The notes beneath the pieces are model-generated. The model saw nothing but the letters and a program-made list of their open reading frames with translations. It was not told the origin of the DNA and did not search any database. DNA of 64,000 nt, taken from Cryptomeria japonica. Lineage: Eukaryota; Streptophyta; Pinopsida; Cupressales; Cupressaceae. The stretch spans positions 503,676,942 through 503,740,941 of the forward strand of contig NC_081410.1 in assembly GCF_030272615.1 (NCBI RefSeq). The letters are read 5' to 3'. Shown here in pieces: positions 11,201 through 21,849 of this stretch (its first letter is position 1; each line of letters begins with the position of its first letter). The position numbers were made by a program, and so were the translations under genes.

Positions 11201-12278
11201 CTCTCTATGGCCTTAAGCAGGCCCCCAGGGCTTGGTACACCAAGATGAATTCCTTTCTTCTCTCCGTAGGGTTCACCAGGTGTCATTCTAATCTGAATGT
11301 CTACATTTTGTGACAAGATGACTCTCACTTGATACTTGTGCTCTATGTTGATGATTTGATCATTACAAGGACTACCACATCCATCATTAGCAGGGTCAAA
11401 TCTGCTTTGCATGACAGATTTGCTATGACTAACTTGGGTCTTTTGCACTACTTTCTCAAGATAGAGATTTCACAGTCACCTTTTGGGATTACACTATCGC
11501 AGCCCAAGTATGCTCTTGATCTACTTGCATGCTTTCATATGGATGATTGTAAGCTTGCACTGACTCCCTTCTTTTCGGAGTCAAGCTTGAGGCTCAATGT
11601 TCTTCTCCACCAGTTGATGCCACTTTGTATTGTCAGCTTGTGGGTAGTCTCATCTACTTGACCCATACATGCCCTGATATTTCATTTGCAGTTGGCATGG
11701 TTTTTCGCTTCATGCAGGAACCACATGAGCTTCATTGGAAAGCTGCCAAACGCATCCTTCATTACATCCAGGGCACACATCTCTATGGGATTCACTATGC
11801 AGCAGGCATAGGACTTTGCTTGGTTGGTTACACAGAATCTGATTGGGCTGGCGACCTTGATGATGGTAAGTCTACTTCTAGTTATAGTTTTCACCTTGGT
11901 TCAGGCCCCATTTGTTGGCAGAGCAAGAAGCAGCATGCTATTGCTCTTTCTTTGACTGAGGCTGAGTATCGAGGCGCTATTAATGCAGCGACTGAGACCA
12001 TTTGGCTCTAGCAAATTCTCATAGAGTTTGGGTTCACCACTCCATGGCCGATAGTTCTACATTACGACAATCAAAGTGTTATTATAATCTCGAAGAACCC
12101 GATCTAGCACTAGTAGACCAAACACATTGAGATTCATATGCACTATATCTGAGAGCTCATTTAGGAGTAGGTCATTGATTTGCAGTATTGTCCTACAGTG
12201 GACCAGGTTGCTGACATATTCACCAAACTTTTCACCGAGAGTAAGTTCCAGCAGTTGCAAGCTCTCTTGGGGGTGTAG
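8246..12278 (+). pseudogene. Broken copia-2 gag-pol polyprotein
   Basis: From ATG 8246: a gag domain with DAWDMFQKLY, then a CCHC knuckle CAYCKKYGHDEHRC near 9040-9085; protease DSGA near 9249; GAG-pre-integrase with LWHEWFGHL (9631 on) and CSGCSMGK; integrase core with D in FINDYSHF, CTDNGREY and the catalytic E replaced by lysine near 10126; RT from about 10840 with MDVKSAFL, LYGLKQAPRAWY and LYVDDLIIT near 11341; RNase H with ESDWAGDLDD and LTEAEYRG (11836-11975). Stops include TAG at 10107, 10353, 12009, 12105, 12111, 12114, 12162 and 12168, TGA at 9259, 10382 and 12150, plus frameshifts near 9480, 10500 and 11620. The frame ends ALLGV then TAG at 12276. It cannot make a full protein. Confidence 0.9.
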
Positions 12279-12560
12279 GATGTGTCATTAGGGGGGGTCA
12301 GCTTACTTCTCCTTCCTCTCTTATGGGGGGGACTTTTTCCTCTTTGAGGTTTTGTCCATCTTCTTTGAGAGTCTTTTGTACATTCATCTCTCTTTTGGGG
12401 GGAGTTTTTTCCCACTGATTTTTCTCCCTTTCTCCATTTATGAAAGATTGCATTGCATAGTTTTGCTTGCATTTTAATATTGTACATGGGTACCTATCAT
12501 GGCCTAGTAGCTGGGACCCATCTTGCATTATTGACTTGAGTCTTTATTCCCCTAAGTTGC

Positions 12561-12573
12561 ACTTAAGGGGGGG
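12561..12573 (+). other. Polypurine tract of copia-2
   Basis: ACTTAAGGGGGGG stands directly before the 3' LTR start TGTTGGTG at 12574, the expected place for the plus-strand primer. Confidence 0.8.
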
Positions 12574-13024
12574 TGTTGGTGTAAATAAATATTCATTATG
12601 GATATAATTACACTTTACTTAAGTTAACTTAGGATAATGCATTTCTTCATAATTTGGATTTGAGACACTTAGGGAAGTGTGCACATAGGGATAGACCTTG
12701 TAGGAGAAATTCCACCTTTTGTGGTCTTGTTTTGTTGTTACACTCCACATTCGGTGGGTCATCCACCTCTTGTGGAATATTATATTATTTCTTCTACCTA
12801 CCCCTAGTATTTCTTACCTACCCTTGTTTCTCATTGAGCCACATGTCATGATTGTGTGCTCGTACATCCATATGGCCTTTCCTATATAAGAAGACCTATA
12901 TTCATTGTATTGGTGAATCCAGTTGATCATTTTCATATTGATGAGAATACAATTTGTTCTTGTCATTCTTTTGTCTCTATTTTTATACTTTTCATTGTGC
13001 CCTTGATCTTGGCAAAATCTCACA
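12574..13024 (+). repeat. 3' LTR of copia-2
   Basis: 451 bp, the same ends as the 5' LTR, 18 mismatches by eye. Followed by AAGAG, which matches four of five bases of the left flank GAGAG. Confidence 0.92.
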
Positions 13025-13244
13025 AAGAGGAACAAGTGAGGAACATCTATGAGCTTCTTTGGGAGCATTTTGGGGACTCTTCTTTCTCTCTTTCATTTAT
13101 GTACGCTTCTTATTGTTTTCTTTATATCTCTCTTGATATGCATCTTAAGGTTTTTAAGTTCATTTGTATTTAGTCTTGGTTATAACTAATCTACTAACGT
13201 TTGAACTTGTGTTTTGTGCCTTGTGCCCCTTTTTCCTTGCATCA
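13025..13244 (+). repeat. 5' LTR of gypsy A, second part
   Basis: Continues the LTR interrupted by copia-2 and aligns with 37805-38024 to the terminal GCATCA. The next bases, TTTGGTGAACTCGATGTG, stand where a primer-binding site is expected; I cannot assign the tRNA. Confidence 0.85.
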
Positions 13245-13384
13245 TTTGGTGAACTCGATGTGAATCGAACATGCAACCTTCTGATTGTTTGATTCTTAAC
13301 TTTTTTTGAAATTTCTAGAATTTTCATGCATAGATTATGGTTCAGTGCTTTTGTTTTTCTTTTTGGCACTTTCTTCATGTGCAG

Positions 13385-13570
13385 TAGTGCTTTTGTCCTG
13401 AATTGATGCCTCTGATTTATCTGAGTTATAGGGCTTTTGTTCTATCTTAGCGCATTTGGGTGTTCAGTATAGGACTTTTGGAATATATTAGCACTTTTGC
13501 TCTCTGTTATAGCGCTTTTAGTTTGTTTTGGCACTTCTGTGGTTTGTTATAGCGATGTTGAATTCTATTA
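13385..13570 (+). repeat. Degenerate TTATAGCGCTTTTG repeats in gypsy A leader
   Basis: Variants of TTAGCRCTTTTG or TTATAGCGCTTTT recur about eight times with irregular spacing of 20-35 bases, for example near 13426, 13447, 13489, 13510 and 13561. The copies are imperfect. Confidence 0.5.
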
Positions 13571-15185
13571 GCACTTTTGTATTCTGATAGATTCTGATAG
13601 TTGAAAATTGTAAGAAAAATAAAAAATTTATGCTTGTCAAGCCCACCATCTTAGCTAACATTTTGAGTGATTTTTTTTGCAAATTTAACAATTTGTTGCA
13701 AGTTTTTGAAGAGTTAAATTAGAAACACTTATTTAGTCTTTGAGTTTAAAATTAATCTTTCATGTTTTTCAGAAAAAAAGGAGTAAAATGAATCTCATAG
13801 TCTTTTTGGTGCAACTAAAGTAAACTTCACTTTTACTTTGGTGCTGAAAACAAACTTAATCTTTCATGTTTTTCAAAACAAAAGGATTAAAATGAACCTC
13901 ATAGTATTTTTGGTGCAACTAAAATAAATCTCACTTTCACTTTTGGTGCTTAAAACAAACTCCATCTTTCTTGTTTTCCAGGCAAAGGGATTAAAAAATC
14001 AACTTCATTTGTTTTTGTGCACTTAAAATCCACTTGATTTTTCAATTTGGTGAATAAAAAGAACCTCACATCTACATTTTTTTCTACAAAGGCTACACGA
14101 TTTCATTTTGTTGACCAAGTTTATTTTTAGTTTGTTAGGTGTCCAAAAGAGTTTTTATCTTGGCTAAAAAGAACACCATATCTATTGGAGCAACATCTCC
14201 AAATAGAAAATAGATCACATTGCAATAAAAAAGGTTAAAAAAAACAAGTGTCTTTTGTGTTTGGCACGCTTGTGCAAATCTGTAGAGTGGTCCCAGTTCT
14301 AACACACACTATCCTCTCCCTTGGCTCTTGTGGTCCTAGGTGCAAGAGAAAAGTGTTAGTAACACTCTAAATTTTTTATTTTTAAGAGAGGCCTACCAAG
14401 AGACACATCACTCTTGGGATGCCCTTGCACAATAAATCCTTCGAGCCTCTATAGAAATCAGGTGAGAGAGAAAGTTGTATCCTTGGGTGTAGTTGTTCCT
14501 ATAGAGTAGCTTGCCAAAAGGACATATGGGTCCCACCGTGAGTTACAAGGCTCTTAAGTGAGTCACTACAGAATGAACTTACATCCAAAGACATCAAACA
14601 TTACTAGACACCTCTTATTTTAGAAGCCCATCCATTCTATTGATTGAGGATATTTGTGAAAAGTTTAGGGCAAGAGAATAGATGGTTTTGCTCCCAAGAT
14701 ACTCACCATACATATTTCCTTGAGTAGAAACATGGATTTTTGAAAGGCTACTTGTAGCTTGATGAAAGTGGTGACTCCCCCATCATAGGGATCACCTATC
14801 TGTTATGGTCACGCAAGACTTAGTATATCACATCCTTACCTGCCACGATGGGATACATAAGGTATGTCGTACCAAAGTCGAAGAAATATCAAGTTGTGGA
14901 CTGAAAATATCTCAACTGGCCATTACCTTAGGGATAAAAAGTGTTTGAGTTGTCTTCGTCTTGTTTCAAACCAGTAAAAATTTGGGCCGAATTTAGGCCT
15001 GGGAACATACATACATTTATAAGGGTCAAAAAGTTTATGATTGGGTTGATTTAGACCCACACCTGTTGTGACTTTATTGAAAAGGGGCAAGATTATGTGC
15101 TTGACGTATTTTCTTGTCAAAGGACTTAAAACAATTGAAACAAAGTATCCATCCAACAAATCTACATCAACATTAATCATTTTGT

Positions 15186-15560
15186 ATGACTATCACTCAT
15201 GTCTTAAGAAAAAGAAGTCTTCATCAAAAGATAAAGTTAAATAAGAGACAACTTGGTTCAAGGGCTCTTATCAAGAAAACAAAATTTCTCTATATCAATA
15301 GACAAATCTTTCTCTCACATAGAGTATTCTTGCATCATATGCAGTTGTACCTTCAGGGAAAATCCAACGAATTTGACAAAGAGCCTTTGAGCAATAGAGC
15401 TTTCACTCAGTATAGAGATTTTGATTATCACAAGAACAAAGGGGGCAAGATCAATCCCACTTTCTTTCCTAAAGTTTGTATCACATACAATGAAGTTCGA
15501 GAGGAACCACCAACCCCTGTAAGAGAGGAAGAAGTAGAAACCCCCTTCATAATGGAATAA
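15186..15560 (+). CDS. Small leader ORF of gypsy A (pre-gag, ORF1-like)
   Basis: A 124-residue frame, basic at the N-terminus, with GKSNEFD near residue 62 and a glycine/proline segment GGKINPTFFP near residue 88. It resembles the 136-residue minus-strand ORF at 59771-60181 in the leader of element C (GHSNEFD, then GGCIPSYNFP at the same spacing). Two divergent Tat-like elements keeping the same short ORF before gag suggests a real element gene; extra ORFs upstream of gag are known in Ogre/Tat elements. No known domain is recognised. The true start may lie upstream of this ATG. Confidence 0.5.
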   Translation: MTITHVLRKRSLHQKIKLNKRQLGSRALIKKTKFLYINRQIFLSHRVFLHHMQLYLQGKSNEFDKEPLSNRAFTQYRDFDYHKNKGGKINPTFFPKVCITYNEVREEPPTPVREEEVETPFIME

Positions 15561-15902
15561 TTTTATTGAGAAACATATCCTATCCACTTTCACATCCAAA
15601 CATCACAAATTCACTCAAATCTCAACACAAGGAGGTCTTGTCCTTAGTCCTTTCAGATTTTGCTTAAACAAACCAGCAAATTACTTTTAGGGTGTCTCTA
15701 CATCTAGGATCAATCATCCTAAGAGGCATTTCTACACATCTAGATAGGTTAAAACTAGTTTATGAGTGCATCCTCTCATTACTAGGTAGCTTGGATTATA
15801 ACACATCTCAAACCTTTCTATACTTCATCACATCAAATTATTGAAAACACAAAAGCAATTCACAAATAACTCTGTTGACATCCAACCTTCAACATTAGAG
15901 AT

Positions 15903-15907
15903 CTATC
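15903..15907. repeat. Target-site duplication of copia-1, left
   Basis: CTATC here and CTATC at 23383-23387 flank copia-1 exactly. Confidence 0.9.
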
Positions 15908-16374
15908 TGATTACTCGATGATGAATGGATAGTACTAACCCAGTACTGAGAGAGGGGGGGGTTGAATCAATACAGACAAAAATACAATCCTAAACAAGTT
16001 TGATAGCAGACACTTCAAATAACTGGCAAACAGTGACACTGGTTTGAAACAAAGTGCAACCGGTAAAGCTAAGAATGACTGAGACAAGCATTAATCGGTT
16101 ACTCACTTAGCTTTTCACTTAACTCAAGACTACACTATCATTTCACCCTTATGTATAAATAGGTAATCTATCATCAGATCATAATAACAACTAGTTCAAC
16201 ATGTTTTATTAACAGGCATAAAACGCAGAACCATCATATGCTTGACAGACAATAGCAAATCATCACAAGATATAAGCATCACACATGACACACATATTTT
16301 TCACGTGGAAACCCAACTAGGAAAAACCATGATGGGGATGAATACCCACAAGCTATTTTTGAACTCTTTAGAAG

Positions 16375-16630
16375 TCCGCTCTGTTAGGAGCCTTGTCCGA
16401 TTAGAGACATTACAATAGGTTCTGCTAGGAACTGATCCTATTAGGGATCACCTGGTTAAGGGATGGCTAGAATACTCAGTTAAGGGTTAAACCCTGTTAA
16501 AGGTTACCTTGTTAGAGGATTTCAAGAACTCAATAGCTAAAGGATTTCAAACTCAATAGCTTTGAATTACCCTGTTAAAGGATTTACAGCAAGTCGATTA
16601 AGGCTACCCTGTTAAGGGATTTTCCAACTG
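16375..16630. repeat. Degenerate CCCTGTTAAGGGATTT array in the copia-1 LTR
   Basis: Variants of CCTGTTAAAGGATTT or TGGTTAAGGGAT recur about nine times in 250 bases. The same array is in the other LTR (22320-22570), and a related reverse-oriented array (AACAGGGTA) is in the copia LTR fragment at 45690-45850. Confidence 0.6.
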
Positions 16631-16872
16631 TTGAGGTGGTTAGAGATCAACAAGTATTACAATGATCTGGTAACAACACTCAATGCCAATGCAGATCCAC
16701 TCAAGCTCCTCTTCACCTTTTGCACTTACCCTTTGCATGTATCACTTCTCTCCTTTTGGTCTGGCAAGAATCACGTATCCCTTCTCTTGGATACACACAC
16801 ACAACTTTTGCCAACAACCTCAGAAATAGACACAACATTGACCTTATAGGAAAACAGATAGGTCCGTAGCAT

Positions 16873-16890
16873 AAACCCTAAACCCTAAAC
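16873..16890. promoter_or_regulatory. Telobox-like sequence in copia-1 3' LTR
   Basis: AAACCCTAAACCCTAAAC is two and a half units of the plant telomere repeat and matches the telobox AAACCCTAA. The other LTR keeps it at 22812-22829. A regulatory role is only a suggestion. Confidence 0.35.
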
Positions 16891-17443
16891 CTGTTAGGTT
16901 AAGGAATTCAAATGGTTCAATCCTGACCCTTGAGCACACTGCATTAAATGCAGCAGTTCTTGATCCAATCTCAAGACATTCTCCATCATCCATTTCCACC
17001 GATTTTATGGCGGCTGATAACCCATCACACGTTATCACCATTTTATAGACTTCTCACATTCTCAAGGTAGATAGGAACAATCTCCTTCATGCAAGAACCT
17101 TCACGCACACAAGGATTACATGGCAACATGATCTGTTCTTTGTTACCATGCTAACTCATCACACAAAGTCACTGGTTGAGCCACATAGACTTGAAGCACT
17201 TAAATTGGAAACCCTAAAGTTGAGACTACCAACCGGTAGTCATACAATACTTCCATGTGCTGGTTCTCATAACTATATGCCAGTTCATCATGAACAAACA
17301 CACCGCTTCACTTTGGCACAAATGTCGGTTCACAGTGTTCTATTGGTTCTCTCATATGCCAGTTCTCACTTCTTCAGCATATTGACATCAATGACAACAT
17401 ACAATGTCATTATGTCCTCATACCGATTTACATAATGCCAACA

Positions 17444-17458
17444 ATCTCCCCCTTTGGC
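17444..17458 (-). other. Polypurine tract of copia-1
   Basis: On the minus strand GCCAAAGGGGGAGAT precedes the LTR start TGTTGGCATTATG. Two similar purine runs (near 17550 and 17605) lie upstream between it and the RNase H stop. Confidence 0.85.
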
Positions 17459-17688
17459 ATTGATGGCAATAAACAAAGATATCTTCTCTACTTCACATCT
17501 TCTCCCCATTTTTTGCAGATATCTTCTCTGCTTTACATCTTCTCCCCCTTTGACAACATTGCCAAAGTGGAGGCACAAGCTTCCCTGTTCCATTATGCTG
17601 CTCCCCCTATGGAGTAGCATCCTTCAACACATCAATCCAGAAGAAAAATCTGACTATGCAATACCTGACCAATGTGGAGCATATATCT

Positions 17689-20600
17689 TTAGTTTACCTC
17701 CTGAAGGGGCAACACCCCTAATTCACCTCTTAAGTACATAAATGTAGCCTTTGGGAGAGGCTTGGTGAATATATCTACTAATTGCTCCTGACTGGAAACA
17801 TGTTCCAGTGCAATCTCTTTGTTCTGAACCTTTTCTCTTAGGAAATGATACTTAAGTTCAAAATTCTTGGGTCTAGAGTGTAAAACCGGATTCTTTGAGA
17901 TATTGATAGCACTTGTGTTATCACAAATTATACTTACTAGTTCAGATACAGGAACTTTGAAGCCATTTAATACATGCTTCATCCAAATTGTCTGAGTGTT
18001 GTTCATGAAAGCTGCAACATACTTTGCTTCTGCTGTAGACTGAGAGATACAACTCTGCTTCTTACTCATCCATGAGACTAGTCTACCACCAAGAAAGAAT
18101 GCACCACTGGTTGTGCTTTTTCGATCATCTATATTGCCTGCCCAATCAGCATCTATGTATACTTTCAAGTTGAAATCCTTTCTATAAGGTTACCACAATC
18201 CATAGTTAACAATTCCCTTCAGATACCTAAGAATCTGCTTGACTGCAACCAAGTGAGATTCTCTTGGGATTTTCATGAATCTTGCAGTAATGCTAACTGC
18301 ATGTGCAATATCTGGTCTGCTATGCACTACATAATGCAACTTACCAATCATTGATTGGTATTCCTTCTCATCAACCAATTCTGAGTCATCTTCTTTAGAT
18401 ATTTTACAACCGGTCACCATCGGAGTACCAACTGGTTTGCTATCTTCCATGCCAAAGGTCTTCAACACCTCTTTGACATACTTGGACTGAGTGATAAAGA
18501 TTCCATCCTTCATCTACTAGATCTGTAGTCCAATGAAGAATTTAATCTCCCCTATGAGTGACATTTCAAACTCTTTCTTCATCTCATCTGCAAACTCATG
18601 ACTCATCTTGTCATCTCCACCAAAGATAATGTCATCAACAAATACCTCACAAATAAAGATCTGATCTCCTTCAGACTTCAAGTAGATATTACTATCTTCA
18701 CTTGTTCTCTCAAATCCAATCTTCACAAGATGGGAATGCAGACGTTCATACCATGCTCTAGGTGCTTGCTTTAGTCCATATAAGGCTTTATGTAGCCTAC
18801 ATACCATGTCACTATCTTCAAATAGGGAAAACCCATCTGGTTGCTCAATATACACCTCCTATTCAAGTACACCATTTAGGAATGCAGATTTTACATCCAT
18901 TTGATATACTTTGAAACCTTTAAAAGATGCATATGCAAGAAGCATACAGACTCCTTCCAATCTAGCTATGGGAGCAGAGGTTTCTTCATAGTCTTCTCCT
19001 TCTTCTTGAGCATATCCTTTGCACACTAATCTGGCTTTGTTCCTAATCACTATGCCATCCTCATTCAGCTTATTTATGAAAACCCATTTAGTACCAATGA
19101 CATTTTTGTGCTCTAGTCTGGGTACCAAAGACCATGTACCATTATCTCTATCTGGTCAAGTTCCTCTTCCATTGCCTTGATCCAGTCTTCATCCTTATGT
19201 GCCTCTTTGAATGATTTAGGCTCAAATTCAGAGATCATACATGAGTTTTCTCTGACCTTTCTTCTTGTAATGATTCCTACATCCTTATCTCCTATGATAT
19301 GCTTAGGATCATGATTCAGCTTGACATACCAAGGAATGGTCTTGATAGATTCCTCTTGCTTTTCGTCTTCATCCTCATCTCCATCAATATCAACATCTAC
19401 ATTTGCTAGTGTAGGAACATTGTTACTGGTACTCGGTTGGCTATCAACTGGTTCCCAGAAGGTTGCAACCGGTTTGTTTTTCGCTTGCTCACTGTTGGTT
19501 TCCTTAGTTTTCTCATAGGTTTCATCAACTCTTATATTGATGCTTTCCATAATTCTCTGAGTCATATTGTTGAAACACTTGAGAGCTTTGCTCTTGGTGG
19601 AATATCCTAGGAATATTCCCTCATCACATTTCACATCAAATTTGCTCTGGTGTTCACTCCTCTTGATGTAACATTTTCTACCAAACACTCTAAAGTAGCT
19701 AACCAGAGGTGTCTTACTGGTCTAATATACATAAGGAGTTTTATCCTTACCTTTCTTGATGAGTACCCGGTTCATTGTGTAGATTGTAGTGCTCACTGCT
19801 TCTCTCCAAAAGGTGTGAGCTACCTTTCCTTGAATCAACATGGTTCTAGCTACTTCAACCACAGTCCAGTTATTCCTCTCTACTAGGCCATTCTACTGTG
19901 GACTCCAAGGGGTAGACAATTCCCTCTTGATGCCATGTTCTTCACAGCACTTGTTGAATTCACCAAAAGTGAATTCCCCTCCTTGATCAGTTCTCAGGCA
20001 CTTGATCCTTTTACCGCTTTCCTTCTCCACTAATGCTCTGAAATCTTTACAAAGGCTTCAAACTTGTCTTTCAAGAATGTGACCCACATCATTCTTGAGC
20101 AGTCATCAGTGAGAATCATGAAGTACCTATCACCCTGGACACTTCTAGTTTTCATAGGACCACACAAATCAGTATGCACATGGTCAAGCAAGTTGTCAAT
20201 AGTGAAAGATTTACCTTTAAAGGTTGAGGAAGACATTTTCCCCAATTGACACTCTCTGCACAAGGTATTATTTGGTTTGCTTAGCACCAGCAACCCTCTA
20301 ACTGCCTTGATCTTACTAGCCTTCATAATGTTATCAAAGTTTACATGACAGAGTCTCCTATGCCATATCCAACTATCATCAAATTTAGCCATAAGACATG
20401 TACTTATATTTGCATTCAACTGAAATAGGTTACCTTTGGTCTACATGCCAGTGGCCACCAATTCACCATTCTTTCCTTTGATTCTGCAAACTCCATTCTT
20501 GAATTCCAGAGTGAGGCCATTGTCATTCACTTGGGCAACACTCAGAAGGTTGTGTCTAAGACCATCAACCCAATACACATTGTCAGGACTACTCTTTCCA

Positions 20601-21778
20601 TTCAGAGAGATAGACCCTCTACCTTTGACCATGCATGGTGCATCATTGCCAAAGAGAACCACACCACCATCATACTCCTCCAAGGATAGAAACTTGCTCC
20701 GGTCACCAGTCATATGGTGAGAACAGCCACTGTCAATGATCCACTCATTGGAATTATCAAACTGGGAGACAAGAGCCTTCTTGTCCGACACATCTTCCTT
20801 GACAACAACAAACACAATATCTTCATTTTCTTCATCCTCTGATTCTTCATCTGTAACACCTTCATCAACTGCCACAAAATAGTTTCTCCAATTTCCTCCT
20901 TTGATTTTCTTGAACCTTTCCAGTTTGTCCTTGTTGTCGCCATCAGGACAGTTTACAGCAATATGTCCTATCCAGTTACAAGAAATGCATTTCAAAGGTA
21001 GCTTACCTCTATATTTGTCAGTTCCTTTAGGAAGTTTCCTGGAAAGGAGAGCTTCAAATGCCATCAGAATCTCCTCATCATCCATTTTGCTACCCTATCT
21101 TGGTTCACCACTAGTGCTAGCTTCTTTTCCTTTTCTGGATGGTACTGCAGAAGCTTTAAAAGATGATTCAGTCTTTTGAACACTGCCATCGAAACTATTT
21201 AGCTCATAGGCTGTCAACTTTGCAATGATGGAGTCTAGGGATACCTTAGTCTTGTCTATTGATCTTAGCTCCTGAACAAGAGCAACCCTTATTCCATAGA
21301 CCGGTAATAGGGATCTTAGGACTTTGCTTACCATAGTGGAATCTTCTATTTTACCACCTGCACTCTTGATATCTCCAACAATAGTTTTGATTCTTATTCC
21401 ATACTGTTGAAGGGTCTCACCTTCAAACATTCACATATCTTCAAACTTACCTCTAAGGCTTTCTTCCTTAGCCTATTTTACATGCTCATCACTGCCATAG
21501 ATATTTTCAAGAGTATCCCATACCTCTTTGGGATTTGGCTTATCCTGAACATCAATAAACTCAATGTCAGATAAACTACTAATTAGGGCTTCCATAACTT
21601 GCCCATTCTCCTACATCTCTCTCTTTTGGTCATCAATGAGAGTACCGGTAGGAGCAACATAGGCAGTCTCAAAATAGCTCCAGTGTTGAGTACCCATGCT
21701 TCTGATGTATATCTTCATTCTGTCTTTCCATCTACTAAAATTTTCTCTGTTAAAATTTGGACCTTCCCTCTTCATCAT
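17689..21778 (-). pseudogene. Broken copia-1 gag-pol polyprotein
   Basis: From ATG 21778 (minus): gag with NRENFSRWKDRM and EVWDTLENIYGS; CCHC knuckle CISCNWIGHIAVNC near 20990-20945; protease DSGCSHHM near 20735; pre-integrase WHRRLCHVNF and CRECQLGKM; integrase with HTDLCGPM, TDDCSRM, RTDQGGEF and the NG motif after a stop at about 19893; RT from 19128 with MDVKSAFLNG, LYGLKQAPRAWY and the box FVDDIIFGG (18640-18615, F in place of the usual Y); RNase H with DADWAGNIDD and STAEAKYV, ending at TAG/TAA 17689. TAG or TGA stops interrupt gag, protease and RT, and there is a one-base shift near 20040. Confidence 0.92.
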
Positions 21779-21835
21779 TAGACTGGGATCTTGACCTCAA
21801 GCGGTTAAGCTTATAGCACAGAGGACCTGGAGGAC

Positions 21836-21847
21836 ACTCTGATACCA
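21836..21847 (-). other. Primer-binding site of copia-1
   Basis: On the minus strand TGGTATCAGAGT follows the end of the 5' LTR after two bases. It is complementary to the initiator methionine tRNA 3' end. Confidence 0.9.
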
Positions 21848-21849
21848 AT

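Larger units (their letters stand above)
6904..13024 (+). mobile_element. Ty1/copia element copia-2, complete with both LTRs
   Basis: Two 451-bp LTRs start TGTTGGTGTAAATAAA and end TCTCACA. A primer-binding site follows the first, a G-rich PPT precedes the second, and a broken gag-pol lies between. Flanks are GAGAG (6899-6903) and AAGAG (13025-13029), a target duplication with one change. The paralogous uninterrupted site near 37810 reads GGAGAGGAGAGGAACAAG, confirming the insertion point. LTR divergence, 18 of 451 positions by eye, makes it the youngest-looking insertion here. Confidence 0.92.
13245..15907 (+). other. Leader region of gypsy A
   Basis: About 2.7 kb between the 5' LTR and the copia-1 insertion. 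Mostly AT-rich and noncoding. It contains a degenerate short repeat (13385-13570), phrases repeated at 13750-14030 (for example AATCTTTCATGTTTTTCA and GGTGCAACTAAA) and one small ORF (15186-15560). Long leaders are usual in Tat-like elements. Confidence 0.65.
15908..17443 (-). repeat. 3' LTR of copia-1
   Basis: 1536 bp. On the minus strand it starts TGTTGGCATTATG next to the PPT and ends next to CTATC. It contains an array of CCCTGTTAAGGGATTT variants (16375-16630) and a telobox-like AAACCCTAAACCC (16873-16890). Confidence 0.93.

Noticed and set aside
14923-15180. Minus-strand frame of 85 codons in gypsy A leader
   Set aside because: No counterpart at the same place in element C and no motif; probably chance.
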